Origin: Legionella clemsonensis | GTDB taxonomy: Bacteria > Pseudomonadota > Gammaproteobacteria > Legionellales > Legionellaceae | Length of the DNA: 64,000 bases | NCBI RefSeq assembly: GCF_002240035.1 | Contig: NZ_CP016397.1 | Span: 3,208,101-3,272,100, forward strand | Direction of reading: 5' to 3' | In this document: positions 25,947 to 35,919 of the stretch, in pieces | Position numbering within the stretch: position 1 is the stretch's first letter | How the letters are laid out: every line of letters starts with the position of its first letter | Program-made: the position numbers and the translations under genes | The notes under the pieces: model-generated | Database searches by the model: none | What the model was told of the DNA's origin: nothing | What the model saw: the letters and a program-made list of their open reading frames with translations, nothing else

Positions 25947-27338
25947 ATGAAAACCACCAATCCATACAAAATAGAAGTCGTTGCTTACGACAGGCTTTGG
26001 CCAAATCTGTTTAAAGACGAAGCTAATCGTATTCAAAAATCTCTAGGCCCCTGCCTTAAAGAAATTTATCACATCGGTAGTACCAGTATTCCTGGTATGC
26101 CAGCAAAGCCCTGCATTGATATAATGTTGGGGCTTGATAATATAGATGACATCCATTTTATAGCGGAAAAACTAACTCAATTAGGTTATGATCCTGCTCG
26201 GCGTCAAATTATTCCTCACGTGAGCTTTTTTACACAGCGTCAAGATCAAGCAATTCGTTTTCATTTGCATTTACATGAAAGAGGCAGTCCCCAAATCAAA
26301 CGTCATGTAAACTTCAGAGATTATGTGATTCAACATCCTGATGTAGCTCATGATTATGCACAGCTTAAAATGCAGTTGGCTACTCACTTTGCTGATGATA
26401 TTTATTCTTATGTCGCAGGGAAAGACAAGTTGGTGCAAGAAATTGATGCTAAAGCAAAGCTCTGGAAAAAAAGAAAAAGAGATTATCCACCGCAAAACAC
26501 AGGCCGTATGGCAAAAGATTGGTCTTATGAAAAGCTAGTTAAAGCAATGGAAGCCAACTTAAATGTCCATAGGACTCATTTCGCTCAATATTTGAATCAA
26601 GTGGAATTAGTCAGGGTACCAGGCTTTACTCTCGTTAATTCAGGATTAACAGATGACACGTTTAATTATGCACTAGATGCTGATTTTTCTTCATCAAACG
26701 CTAATAAGAAAATTTCAGAAGTAACGGATTATTTTACACAGAAAAATAATCCATTTTCATGGTGGATTAGTCCTCACGATAAACCCAGTGATTTATTCCT
26801 CTATTTAGAAAATAAGGGTTATGAGAATACAGAAAATAATCGCGCCATGTATTTTGATTTAGATGCCTGGGATGGTGAAATTTTTTCTATGCCAGAATTA
26901 AATATTATTTGCGCAACCGATGAAAAAACATTACATGACTTTGCATTAGTACTTACTAATGACGAATTCTCTTTCAAAACCTATTTTTCGTGGGTTGCTT
27001 CAATCTTAACCGATGACGATCCCATTGAATATTATGTCGGCTATGTGGATGGAAAACCTGTGGTACGAGGTTTAACCTGCTATTTTGCACAAGTTGCAGG
27101 ACTACACTGGCTATCCACAGCCCCCTCTGAACGCAGAAAGGGTTATGGTAGAGCCATGCAAGAATATCGATTAAAGCGGGCAAAAGATCTTGGTTATCAC
27201 ATTGCTGTTTTACAGGCATCTAATGAAGGCTATCCGCTCTATCGACAGTTAGGATATAAAGCATGTGGTCATTTTCGCGAATACAAAATAAGACAGGCTG
27301 CTTCTTTAAAAAAAGCGCTTAATGTGGACAAAAGGTGA
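25947..27338 (+). CDS. GrpB/UPF0157 nucleotidyltransferase-like domain fused to GNAT acetyltransferase
   Basis: 463 aa. Residues about 1-170 are a GrpB domain (DRLWPNLFKDEANRIQKSLG, IYHIGSTSIPGMPAKPCIDI, HVNFRDYVIQHPDVAHDYAQ), a nucleotidyltransferase fold of unknown substrate. Residues about 330-463 are a GNAT domain with the acetyl-CoA site SERRKGYGRAMQEYRLKRAK and QASNEGYPLYRQLGYK. The start at 25947 is chosen because AAGGGA precedes it and the GrpB fold begins at once; the longer frame has an unlikely N-terminus. It diverges from the thi operon. The fused arrangement suggests one protein modifying a small metabolite or CoA-related substrate. Confidence 0.8.
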   Translation: MKTTNPYKIEVVAYDRLWPNLFKDEANRIQKSLGPCLKEIYHIGSTSIPGMPAKPCIDIMLGLDNIDDIHFIAEKLTQLGYDPARRQIIPHVSFFTQRQDQAIRFHLHLHERGSPQIKRHVNFRDYVIQHPDVAHDYAQLKMQLATHFADDIYSYVAGKDKLVQEIDAKAKLWKKRKRDYPPQNTGRMAKDWSYEKLVKAMEANLNVHRTHFAQYLNQVELVRVPGFTLVNSGLTDDTFNYALDADFSSSNANKKISEVTDYFTQKNNPFSWWISPHDKPSDLFLYLENKGYENTENNRAMYFDLDAWDGEIFSMPELNIICATDEKTLHDFALVLTNDEFSFKTYFSWVASILTDDDPIEYYVGYVDGKPVVRGLTCYFAQVAGLHWLSTAPSERRKGYGRAMQEYRLKRAKDLGYHIAVLQASNEGYPLYRQLGYKACGHFREYKIRQAASLKKALNVDKR

Positions 27339-27447
27339 AACTCGAAAAACAAAGTGAAGGATGATATTTTCTCGAAGGCCCCAAATAGCCAAGAAACTTT
27401 AGTTGGCATGTCCTATACTAATTGTACTATTTTTATTCCAGAAAATC

Positions 27448-29667
27448 ATGATCCCTATAGATTCGATCTTCTCTGGCAAAGAATTAGAGGAAAGGGCGAA
27501 AGAAATTTCGCAGGAAGAAAAGCAACTTTATCAAAAATTTAATCAGCTTTTCAATGAAAGTTATGATTTTTCCAAAAGCTTTGCGGAGCAGTCTTCTTCT
27601 TTTTTATTAGCACTGACTTCCTGTTATGAGGAAATACAACAACTTAACCAAAAACAAGTGCAATTAGCGACGCAATATTTTGCATTATCTGAGCCTGAAA
27701 GAGAGCTTTTTTGGAAAAATTATTCTCCTGATAGTAATAAGAAGCCCTCTTATGAAGCATTTGCGGCTCTTGTAGACAACAGCCCGAAGTTAAATGACGC
27801 TCAAAAAATTAAAACCAAGGCAGATGCCCTGCAACTGATGTTTTATGAGACAGGAACAAAAATGATTGCTAAAACGGTAGATCATGTAAGGAATTACGTC
27901 TCACAAAACAATCCGAATAATAAATTTTCAATTATCGCTGAAGGCTATTCTATAGGAATGCAAAGTGATAATAGTATGAAACCCTCTCCCGAAGCACAAC
28001 AACATGTGGAAAATTTTTCATGGCAAAATAACTTCGCAAACTTTGCTGAGTTCAAAAAATTATTCCGCCATCCACATAATATTAAAGTCAAACCTTCGGG
28101 CATTTTATTGCTATCCGTGAATGAAACCGATGATGCTTTATATATATTTCCGGGCATTGAATCTCCTGACAGCAGCAAAATTATTTTATTTGCCTCCCCT
28201 AGCTATCAATCCTTATACCACGAACTTGCCCATCTTAACCGGGCATTTCGAGGCTCCGGCAAGTCTGCTTTTAGCATGCCCAGTTTATTTAGAAATCTTT
28301 ACTCCCGCGATACAGAAGAAATTTGGAATATTAATCTGGGTAAATCCAGTGATAATAGTTTGCAAAAAGAGCGGAAAGCCCCTTTACGCATTGCTCACTC
28401 TCAAGGATTTACCTTAATCAAAAAAGACACCCAACTGGAAGTAGATCAAAATACTTTATTCCCCAACGTGGATTACGTTAGCACCTCCTTATGCAATGGC
28501 GAAGCGCTTTTTGGGAGACGTGATTTTAGCAACCTTGCTCCCAGGGATAATCAAATCATCAAACTATCATTACAAGGTATTAAAGAGAAAGTGGCATTGT
28601 CTAATTCTACGGTTGTTCTTTCAATTGTTTCGTCCACACTGGTTGAATCAGACTTTAGAAATGCAAATTTAATAGAACTTCATGCCTCATTTTCAAGCTT
28701 AACTCGCTGTAATTTTGACAATGTGCAAATAGAAAACGGTTCTTTTAGCAAATTTTGTGATTTAAGTGCTTCACAATTTAAGGGTGCCAATTTAAAAGGG
28801 ACTGTATTTAGGGATTGCGACTTGTCGCATTGTAATTTTAATGGTGCTGATTTAAGTGGAGTGACATTCAAAGGTAAAATAGTCGGCATAGAAACCTGTT
28901 GCTTTGACAACGCCCTTATAACAGACATCTTATCACCCACGCTTCAAAGTTTGGTGGCGCGAAATGAAATGTCGATCAATAATGCCATTGAAACAGAAAT
29001 TAAGCTCTCCAATCTTGTAGAAAAATTACAAACCTGTTATTTAGCTGATTTAAATGCCATTCTTTATGTGCTTAATTTTTTTAAAAAAGATGAAACACTG
29101 ATAAAAATGGTTGGAGCCAATTCTTTAACCCCAGAAAATTTAGTGGAATTTTTAAAAGCAACGGGCATTGAGACAGGGGCTATCACCTTACTACAAACCA
29201 AAGCCGTACAAGAGGTGTTTGCTCAAGGAAATCCTGAAGCATTGCTTAACATCCTACGACAGGAAACCCATAAAACGATGAGTCTGGAAAAGTTGCATGC
29301 AATATTTAAACTGCTTGGCAACTCTGATGTCCTAACCACCTTGATGACTGAGAAAAAGCTCAGCCTTGAGCAAATTCATACCATTATTAAGCTGGACACC
29401 TATAATGCGGAACAATTTTTTGATGCCATACACCGATCTAAGGCCATCCGTTCTGCTCTTTTAAGTTCAGCGATTAGTGTTGACGCAATCATTGCTATAA
29501 CTCAACAGAAGAAGTCATCAGAAGCGCTTAAACCCCTGGATGAACTCGATGACTCGGTAATTTCTATGGAAGAGCCTGTTACCTGCAAAAGTGTGCTGAT
29601 TGAAGAAGTAAAAAAATTACTTGCCGCTCAGGCCTCTCAACAGAGCACTGCCTCCAGATCTCCCTGA
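27448..29667 (+). CDS. Candidate effector: M91-like zinc protease motif plus pentapeptide repeats
   Basis: 739 aa, no signal peptide. Residues 1-110 are helical and probably coiled coil. Residues 258-262 are HELAH (HExxH), followed by DTEEIWNIN near 290 and LQKERKAPLRIAHSQG near 308-320. This order (HExxH, EE, N..L..E..PLR..H/Y) resembles peptidase family M91, the NleD type-III effector that cuts host kinases. Residues about 400-490 are pentapeptide repeats (CDLSASQFKGANLKGTVFRD, CDLSHCNFNGADLSGVTFKG). The rest is helical. The start 27448 has no strong ribosome site; a TTG 45 bases upstream is the alternative. Lone gene between a GrpB-GNAT gene and a small charged protein. Family assignment is by motif only. 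Confidence 0.6.
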   Translation: MIPIDSIFSGKELEERAKEISQEEKQLYQKFNQLFNESYDFSKSFAEQSSSFLLALTSCYEEIQQLNQKQVQLATQYFALSEPERELFWKNYSPDSNKKPSYEAFAALVDNSPKLNDAQKIKTKADALQLMFYETGTKMIAKTVDHVRNYVSQNNPNNKFSIIAEGYSIGMQSDNSMKPSPEAQQHVENFSWQNNFANFAEFKKLFRHPHNIKVKPSGILLLSVNETDDALYIFPGIESPDSSKIILFASPSYQSLYHELAHLNRAFRGSGKSAFSMPSLFRNLYSRDTEEIWNINLGKSSDNSLQKERKAPLRIAHSQGFTLIKKDTQLEVDQNTLFPNVDYVSTSLCNGEALFGRRDFSNLAPRDNQIIKLSLQGIKEKVALSNSTVVLSIVSSTLVESDFRNANLIELHASFSSLTRCNFDNVQIENGSFSKFCDLSASQFKGANLKGTVFRDCDLSHCNFNGADLSGVTFKGKIVGIETCCFDNALITDILSPTLQSLVARNEMSINNAIETEIKLSNLVEKLQTCYLADLNAILYVLNFFKKDETLIKMVGANSLTPENLVEFLKATGIETGAITLLQTKAVQEVFAQGNPEALLNILRQETHKTMSLEKLHAIFKLLGNSDVLTTLMTEKKLSLEQIHTIIKLDTYNAEQFFDAIHRSKAIRSALLSSAISVDAIIAITQQKKSSEALKPLDELDDSVISMEEPVTCKSVLIEEVKKLLAAQASQQSTASRSP

Positions 29668-29690
29668 TCGTCATTTCGTAGAAATAAACA

Positions 29691-29885
29691 TTAATCATTT
29701 TCTGGCGGGAAAGAATCAAATTCACCATCTGCCAAAGGATTATACTGTTCCTTTTGTTCTTTCTTCTCCTTCCTATTTTTATCCAGCTCACGAAACAGTG
29801 CATCAATGTCTTCAGGATGTTCCTCATCGCGCTCTGCTTTCTCTTTTTTTATCTTTTCCAGCGCTTCTTTGGATAAAATCGTCAT
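29691..29885 (-). CDS. Small highly charged protein
   Basis: 64 aa, nearly all helix and charged (MTILSKEALEKIKKEKAERD, then HPEDIDALFRELDKNRKEKK, ending FDSFPPEND). AAGGAG sits six bases before the ATG, which supports it as a real gene despite its size. It converges on the M91-like gene. I do not know the family. Confidence 0.6.
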   Translation of the reverse strand: MTILSKEALEKIKKEKAERDEEHPEDIDALFRELDKNRKEKKEQKEQYNPLADGEFDSFPPEND

Positions 29886-30003
29886 CTTTACTCCTTATTA
29901 AACTCCTCTTAAAGCATAGCAGCTTAAAGCCATCGAGTAGTACTGCTTTAATCCCAAACGTATTCAGGATACCATAGATTCAACTTACACGATTGAGAAT
30001 TCC

Positions 30004-30645
30004 ATGCGTAGATTAAGCTTGTTTGATAGTCTTATCGATGAGATTGATGCGGCTTTACGTACCTTAATGCCACCGAAAACACGTCCAAGTACACGACGCA
30101 CACCAGCAGCCTCTATTTCTGAAAAATCATTAAATGCTGCTGAAAAAAAACACGTAGCGGGCCTCATGCGTGTTAACCACTCAGGAGAAGTTTGTGCGCA
30201 GGCACTTTATCGCGGTCAAGCCTTAACCGCACAGCTTGTTGAGGTGAAAACGCAAATGACTAAGGCCGCCGCTGAAGAAATTGATCATCTTTCCTGGTGT
30301 GAGCAGCGCCTGGATGAATTGAACAGCCAACCAAGTTTGTTAAACCCCCTGTGGTATTTTGGCTCTCTTATGCTGGGAATAGTAGCAGGAGCTGCAGGCG
30401 ATCGCGTGAGTCTTGGCTTTGTCGCTGAAACAGAAAAGCAAGTTTCAACGCATCTGCAAAAACATTTACGGAAACTGCCTGCTCAAGATAATAAAACCAG
30501 GCATATTTTAGAACAAATGCATGAAGATGAAATGCATCACGCAGATATTGCCATCGCCGCTGGAGCAGTTGAACTACCTGAATTTATTAAGCAAATAATG
30601 AGCGCTGTTTCCAAACTCATGACCTTTTCCAGCTATCGTTTTTAG
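30004..30645 (+). CDS. coq7: Coq7-type demethoxyubiquinone hydroxylase
   Basis: Diiron monooxygenase of 213 aa that carries out the C6 ring hydroxylation of ubiquinone synthesis in bacteria lacking UbiF. Diiron ligands are seen in NHSGEVCAQALYRGQ, AEEIDHLSWCEQR, VAETEKQVSTHLQKH and MHEDEMHHADIA. Full length. It is followed after two bases by the CNNM transporter. With UbiH and UbiI at the left end, three ring hydroxylases of the pathway appear in the window. Confidence 0.93.
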   Translation: MRRLSLFDSLIDEIDAALRTLMPPKTRPSTRRTPAASISEKSLNAAEKKHVAGLMRVNHSGEVCAQALYRGQALTAQLVEVKTQMTKAAAEEIDHLSWCEQRLDELNSQPSLLNPLWYFGSLMLGIVAGAAGDRVSLGFVAETEKQVSTHLQKHLRKLPAQDNKTRHILEQMHEDEMHHADIAIAAGAVELPEFIKQIMSAVSKLMTFSSYRF

Positions 30646-30647
30646 CC

Positions 30648-31969
30648 ATGATAACTCTAGTACTTATTCTCACCGGATTTGCATTAGTGTTGCTGAATGC
30701 TTTTTTCGTTGCCGCTGAATTTGGTATGGTTAAATTACGACAGACAAGAGTCGCACTTATCCAGGAAGAATACCCCTGGCGTGGAAGCCTTCTGGCAAAA
30801 GTGCACAGGAACCTGGACGCTTATTTATCTGCTTGTCAATTAGGAATTACTTTAGCCTCTTTAGGATTAGGTTGGATTGGAGAGCCAGCCTTTACTCGCT
30901 TACTATCACCAGCATTTGAATGGTTGGGTTTGGTTAATCCTACTCTCAACGAATTCATCAGCTTTATTGTGGCCTTTTCTCTATTATCATTTTTACACAT
31001 TGTTGTAGGGGAGCTAATGCCCAAATCATTAGCAATTCGCCAAAGTGAACAAATTTCTCTTTGGACGGCAACGCCTTTGTATTTCTTCTACTGGCTTATG
31101 TATCCAGTGATATGGCTGCTGAATACCTGCTCTAATTTTCTTTTAAAACAATTAGGGCTGGACGTTATACATGCCGGCGAACAATTTCACTCCAGTGAAG
31201 AGATAAAATTAATTTTGCGTTCCAGTGAAATCCATGGAGAACTTTCTCAACAAGAGAGCAGTATTCTTGCCCATACTCTTGAGTTAGGCGATTTACGCGC
31301 AATTGATGTGATGCGCTCCTATGATGATATGGTTACACTGGAAACACCTATCAATAGTAATGAGCTGATTGAGACATTAAATCATTATCGATACAGCCGC
31401 TATCCTGTTTACGACAAGATCAAAAAACAAATTATCGGTATATTGCATGTTAAAGATTTGCAGCTTTTATTGCATAAAGCAACGTCCAATGCCGAGCTTT
31501 CACTTAATGAGATAGCAAGACCTGTTCCCAAAATTTCCTATCGACTACCCGCTTTGGCTTTGCTGCGACAATTTCAGGCAGGTATGCCGCATTTGCTTTG
31601 GTTTACGGTCGTCGTGGAGCAATTGTGGGTTTTTTAACCCTGGATAATTTACTCCACTTGGTGATTGGCGTTATTAAAGATGAATTTCATAAAACTCAGG
31701 ATGAATGGATAACTCATGATGATGGCAGTATTACCGTCAAAGGAGACTGTCCATTATATACCATCGAAAGGGCTCTACAACGAGATTTGACTTTGGAGAC
31801 GGAAGAAGAAGAGGAAATGGCGACCATTGCCGGTTTAATTATCCACAAATTAGGAAGAGCGCCCAAACAGGGGGAAACCATTGCATTTCATGACTTTTTT
31901 GCCACCATAGAACGCGTCCAGGCCTCTCGCATTCATCAGGTAAGGGTAATGCCGGTTATCACTGATTAA
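30648..31969 (+). pseudogene. CNNM/CorC-type transporter, one-base frameshift
   Basis: The N-terminal DUF21 domain (four membrane segments; FVAAEFGMVKLRQTRVALIQ) and the CBS pair (HSSEEIKLILRSSEIHGELS, AIDVMRSYDDM, YSRYPVYDK) are intact. The frame then runs off at QAGMPHLLWFTVVVEQ and stops at 31637. Adding one T in the CATTTGC run near 31592 restores HFALVYGRRGAIVGFLTLDN and a complete CorC_HlyC domain ending VRVMPVITD at 31969 (about 440 aa). These proteins handle Mg2+/Co2+ or related ions. It may be a true mutation or a sequencing error; the rest shows no decay. Confidence 0.85.
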
Positions 31970-32066
31970 GGTATTATGTCCTAATAAGAGGCTTAAGCAA
32001 CCTGTTTAGCGGGTTATGACATGATTGTATGTCTTGTGATTTAACGGGAACAAACCAAGGATTAGC

Positions 32067-33056
32067 ATGACCACAGGCACTTTGTTCATCTTGGCCGTTA
32101 TTATGATAGCTTATCTCTTTGATTTTATTAATGGCTTTCATGACGCAGCAAACTCTATAGCCACCATTGTAACTACCGGTGTTTTAACACCTCGTCAAGC
32201 GGTACTCTGGGCCGCTTTTTTTAATTTTATTGCATTTCTGGTATTCAATTTAATGGTGGCAAAAACGATTGGCAGCGGTTTAATTGATACAGCCATTGTT
32301 GATGCCTATCTCATTTTCTCGGCATTGATTGGTGCCATTTTTTGGAACATTGTAACCTGGTACTATGGGCTACCATCAAGCTCCTCCCATGCCTTGATTG
32401 GTGGTCTTGCAGGTGCAGCCTTAGCCAAAGGCGGTTTATCTTCTTTAAAATTTGCAGGCTTTGCCAAAGTCATTGCGGGTATTTTCATTTCTCCGGCTGT
32501 GGGATTAATCATGGGACTTTTACTCACTTTTGTTTTCACTCGGTTATTAAAAAATCATAGCGAGCAAGCTCTTAATAAGCTGTTTAAAGGATTTCAACTT
32601 GCTTCTTCTGCACTTTTAAGTTTAACCCATGGCGGTAATGATGCCCAAAAAACAATGGGTATCATTGCCGTATTATTATTCTCAGCAAATTGGCTGGGTG
32701 ATAGCTTTTATGTACCATTCTGGGTGGTAATTTCCTGTCATTTTGTAATTAGCCTGGGAACCTTGGCAGGAGGCTGGCGTATTGTACATACCATGGGAAC
32801 TAAAATAACTAAACTTAATACGCTGCGCGGATGCGCTGCCGAAACAGGAGCCGCCATCATGATTTTTACAGCGACGGAGTATGGAATTCCCGTCTCGACT
32901 ACCCATACCGTCACAGGTTCTATCGCCGGTGTAGGACTTATCAATGGATTATCAGGGACTTATTGGCCAGTCATGCGACGTATTTTTCTCTCTTGGCTAT
33001 TTACTATTCCCGCTGCTGCCATTGTATCAGCAGGACTTATGTTAACCATCGGCTAA
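32067..33056 (+). CDS. Pit-family inorganic phosphate transporter
   Basis: Low-affinity phosphate:cation symporter, 329 aa with about ten membrane segments. Duplicated signatures DFINGFHDAANSIATIVTTG and LTHGGNDAQKTMGIIAVL mark the two halves, and GIPVSTTHTVTGSIAGVG is the late conserved block. It is shorter than E. coli PitA (499 aa) because the central cytoplasmic loop is small, which is common for this subfamily. It ends convergent with exoD, overlapping by 20 bases. No pho box was recognised. Confidence 0.92.
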   Translation: MTTGTLFILAVIMIAYLFDFINGFHDAANSIATIVTTGVLTPRQAVLWAAFFNFIAFLVFNLMVAKTIGSGLIDTAIVDAYLIFSALIGAIFWNIVTWYYGLPSSSSHALIGGLAGAALAKGGLSSLKFAGFAKVIAGIFISPAVGLIMGLLLTFVFTRLLKNHSEQALNKLFKGFQLASSALLSLTHGGNDAQKTMGIIAVLLFSANWLGDSFYVPFWVVISCHFVISLGTLAGGWRIVHTMGTKITKLNTLRGCAAETGAAIMIFTATEYGIPVSTTHTVTGSIAGVGLINGLSGTYWPVMRRIFLSWLFTIPAAAIVSAGLMLTIG

Positions 33057-33660
33057 TATAAGCAATTATCTCTCCCGTCATATTAAAGAGGAAAAAACCA
33101 TATAAAGCAGCGCCCACATAGGCACAGACAAGAATTACCCCATCCTTTTCAGCCAACCCCAAACCAAACAAAATAATTAAGGAAGCAAAAATGAAATTAC
33201 TAAATGGGATAGGGAGTAATAAACAAAAGCTTAGCAGTAACATGACTACACCATGCAAACGCTCCACAGCAGGACGAGTAAAAAATAACCAGCGCGGCTT
33301 TAGCAATTTTTCCATATGCCTCAGATAAGACGTTGTTTTACTGACAACCTCTGCAAATTTTGCAAACTCTACACGATGATTAGCCAGTTTTTGCGGTAAC
33401 CACAAGGTACGTCTGGCAATAATGATATGAATGGCGATGAGAACAATTGGTAAACCAAAGATAAAAGAAAATCCTGGAATGACGGAAATTGGCAATGCGC
33501 TGGGTAAAGCAAAAAGAATAATTATTAAACCAAAAGCTTGATCACCAAACGCTTTTACCAGCTCTCCGTAACTTAGTGAAGCCTCATGCTGGTGCTTTTC
33601 AATGACTTGCTGCAGCAGGTCGCTTATACTGGCGCGCTTTTTATTTTTCCCTTTGTTCAA
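33037..33660 (-). CDS. exoD: ExoD-family membrane protein
   Basis: 207-aa inner-membrane protein of the ExoD family, named for a Sinorhizobium exopolysaccharide and alkaline-tolerance gene; the actual activity is unknown. Three to five membrane segments are seen after SYGELVKAFGDQAFGLIIIL and ALPSALPISVIPGFSFIFGL, which is the family signature. The start is TTG at 33660, overlapping the amino-acid permease end by 20 bases, so it is translationally coupled. No other in-frame start fits. Confidence 0.85.
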   Translation of the reverse strand: MNKGKNKKRASISDLLQQVIEKHQHEASLSYGELVKAFGDQAFGLIIILFALPSALPISVIPGFSFIFGLPIVLIAIHIIIARRTLWLPQKLANHRVEFAKFAEVVSKTTSYLRHMEKLLKPRWLFFTRPAVERLHGVVMLLLSFCLLLPIPFSNFIFASLIILFGLGLAEKDGVILVCAYVGAALYGFFLFNMTGEIIAYISRWLT

Positions 33661-35059
33661 TTGTATCTCTCAGGTAATTATGCTCCGTCTCCTTGTTAAG
33701 AGCACTATGGGAGCGACCATAAAACCAATACAGAATAAGCCCTATTAACATCCAAATTGCAAATCGCAGCAGGCTTGCCACCGGTAAATTAATGAGTAGA
33801 TAGGCACAACTAAGGATTCCTAAAACGGGAATAACTGGCATTAAGGGGGTTTTAAAAGGCCTAGGTAAGTCAGGATGAGTATAACGTAAGTATATTACCC
33901 CTGAACAAACTATAATAAAAGCAAACAAAGTCCCCACATTCACCAACTCGGCTAAATCGCCAATAGGTACCAAAGCTGCCGCTAATGACATAATGAAGCC
34001 ACATAATACAACAATTCTAACGGGAGTTTTTCTGTGCCTATTCGTTACGGCAAAAAATCCTGGTAATAATCCATCGCGTGCCATGGCCAGAAATACCCGC
34101 GTTAGGCCATAATACAGCACCAACATTACTGTTGTTAGTCCTGCTATCGCGCCAACACCAACAAGGGCAGCTGCCACACGATAGCCCAATAGCAAAAGAG
34201 CATGGCTAATCGGTGAGGCAACATTTAACGTGGAATAATGCGTCATTCCCGTCAATAAACCGGACACCACAATGTATAAAAATGTGCAAATAAGTAAAGA
34301 ACCAATAATGCCAATGGGTAAATCGCGTTGTGGATGAATGGCTTCTTCGGCGGCCGTCGATACGGCATCAAACCCAATATAAGCAAAAAAGATAAGAGAC
34401 GCTCCCTCCACAATACCTTGCCAACCAAAGGGTATAAAAGGAGACCAATTCTCAGTTTTCACTTCGGTTGCTGCAATGACAATAAAAAGAAAAATAACAA
34501 CCAGCTTTACCAATACCATTAAATTATTAAAGCGAGAGCTTGATTTTACTCCCCAGGACAGCAGTAAACCAAGTACAACAATAATTACGAAGGCTGACAA
34601 ATTAAACCATCCTCCGCTTGCCGGCCCATGCAATAAACTGCCTGGCAATTGCAAGTGAATAGAGCGCAAAAAATCATTAAAATAACCACTCCATCCTACA
34701 GAAACTGCCGAAACTGCTATGGAATATTCCAGCAATAAATCCCAGCCGACAATCCAGGCAATACATTCGCCAAATCCTGCATAGGCATAACCATAAGCAC
34801 TCCCGCACCCCCCCACCGCAGCAGCCAATTCCGCATAGGAAAGCGCTGCAAATGCACATGCTGAACCAGCAAGAATGTAAGAAAAAATAATTGCAGGCCC
34901 AGTTTGAGTAGCCGCGACAATTCCTGTTATCACAAAAATACCAGCACCAATAATTGCACCTACGCCCAAAAAAACCAAATCCAGAGCCGAAAGGCATTGC
35001 GCCAGATGAGAATCTGTATTACAAACCTCATTAACTGCTTTTTTGCGAAACAAGTCCAT
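33641..35059 (-). CDS. APC-family amino-acid permease
   Basis: Inner-membrane amino-acid transporter of 472 aa with 12 membrane segments. The first helix carries GVGAIIGAGIFVITG, the unwound substrate-binding motif of the amino acid-polyamine-organocation superfamily, and the conserved FFAYIGFDAVSTAAEEAI-type segment is present near residue 215. It is closest by pattern to the cationic amino-acid transporter (CAT/YfnA) branch. Legionella lives mainly on amino acids, which fits. It is upstream of, and overlaps, exoD. The substrate is not known. Confidence 0.88.
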   Translation of the reverse strand: MDLFRKKAVNEVCNTDSHLAQCLSALDLVFLGVGAIIGAGIFVITGIVAATQTGPAIIFSYILAGSACAFAALSYAELAAAVGGCGSAYGYAYAGFGECIAWIVGWDLLLEYSIAVSAVSVGWSGYFNDFLRSIHLQLPGSLLHGPASGGWFNLSAFVIIVVLGLLLSWGVKSSSRFNNLMVLVKLVVIFLFIVIAATEVKTENWSPFIPFGWQGIVEGASLIFFAYIGFDAVSTAAEEAIHPQRDLPIGIIGSLLICTFLYIVVSGLLTGMTHYSTLNVASPISHALLLLGYRVAAALVGVGAIAGLTTVMLVLYYGLTRVFLAMARDGLLPGFFAVTNRHRKTPVRIVVLCGFIMSLAAALVPIGDLAELVNVGTLFAFIIVCSGVIYLRYTHPDLPRPFKTPLMPVIPVLGILSCAYLLINLPVASLLRFAIWMLIGLILYWFYGRSHSALNKETEHNYLRDTIEQREK

Positions 35060-35153
35060 GATAGTATGCTCTTATTGATGAAGCTAATTCATTAACTTAT
35101 AAATTCAACTTTAGCATTAAGCATGCCAGGTGCAGCCTCGGTTGGATAAATCA

Positions 35154-35723
35154 ATGAAAAAAACCCTGATTAGCTTTTTTTTATTAATCTTTTTAAGTTG
35201 CGCCCATGCCAATCAGTACTACGAAGCCTGTGGTGGGTGGTTTTCCTGGTTTCGTCCCATTTGCTATCGAATGCATCAACTGTGGCATGAAGGTCATCAT
35301 GAACTTTATCTCACAGGGTACGCCTGGCATAATCGTTACACCTATCCCAAATATAAGATTAAGTCTTATAATGAGCTTGCCTGGGGAGGCGGTCTAGGCA
35401 AAGGACTCTATGATGAAAAAGGAGACTGGCATGGTATTTATGCTCTGGCTTTTCTTGATTCACATCAAAATATAGAGCCTGCCTTAGGCTATGCATTTTT
35501 AAAAGTCGCCCATTTAAGCGAAAATACCCGCCTTGGCGCCGGATATGCTGTTTTAGTGACCGCTCGCCCTGATATCTTGCATGGTATTCCCTTTCCTGGA
35601 ATTCTTCCCTGGATTTCCCTAAATCATCGAACTCTTACGTTATCAGCCACCTACGTACCCGGCTCAGGTAGAGAAGGGAATGTGTTGTTTATACTGGGAA
35701 AGTGGACTTTTAGTGGTATGTAA
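35154..35723 (+). CDS. pagP: Lipid A palmitoyltransferase PagP (Rcp-like)
   Basis: 189-aa outer-membrane beta-barrel enzyme that adds palmitate to lipid A, giving resistance to cationic peptides; in L. pneumophila the homologue is Rcp. A signal peptide is seen (MKKTLISFFLLIFLSCAHAN). Residues of the catalytic set are in HHELYLTGYAWHNR (His) and ALAFLDSHQNIEP (Asp-Ser), and the C-terminal strand ends in LGKWTFSGM with the terminal aromatic pattern for barrel insertion. The start at 35154 gives a proper signal peptide; the longer frame does not. Confidence 0.92.
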   Translation: MKKTLISFFLLIFLSCAHANQYYEACGGWFSWFRPICYRMHQLWHEGHHELYLTGYAWHNRYTYPKYKIKSYNELAWGGGLGKGLYDEKGDWHGIYALAFLDSHQNIEPALGYAFLKVAHLSENTRLGAGYAVLVTARPDILHGIPFPGILPWISLNHRTLTLSATYVPGSGREGNVLFILGKWTFSGM

Positions 35724-35919
35724 TTTATGGACATCACTCCTGAACCATGTCAGGAGCTACTCAATGATTTGTGCACCAAAATCCATTCATAGGAAATAAG
35801 AAAAATATACTTCTAGCGTTTATAAACTTTTTAGAAGCCGGCTCCAAATTTGTCTTGCAAGAAAGGCGTCCCCTTGTTAGGCTGGCGAAGAGTTATTACT
35901 ATCCAGGGAGTTAAAAACA

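Noticed and set aside
26213..26226. CTCACGTGAG as a third parS
   Set aside because: It lacks the GTTT/AAAC arms and lies far from the origin.
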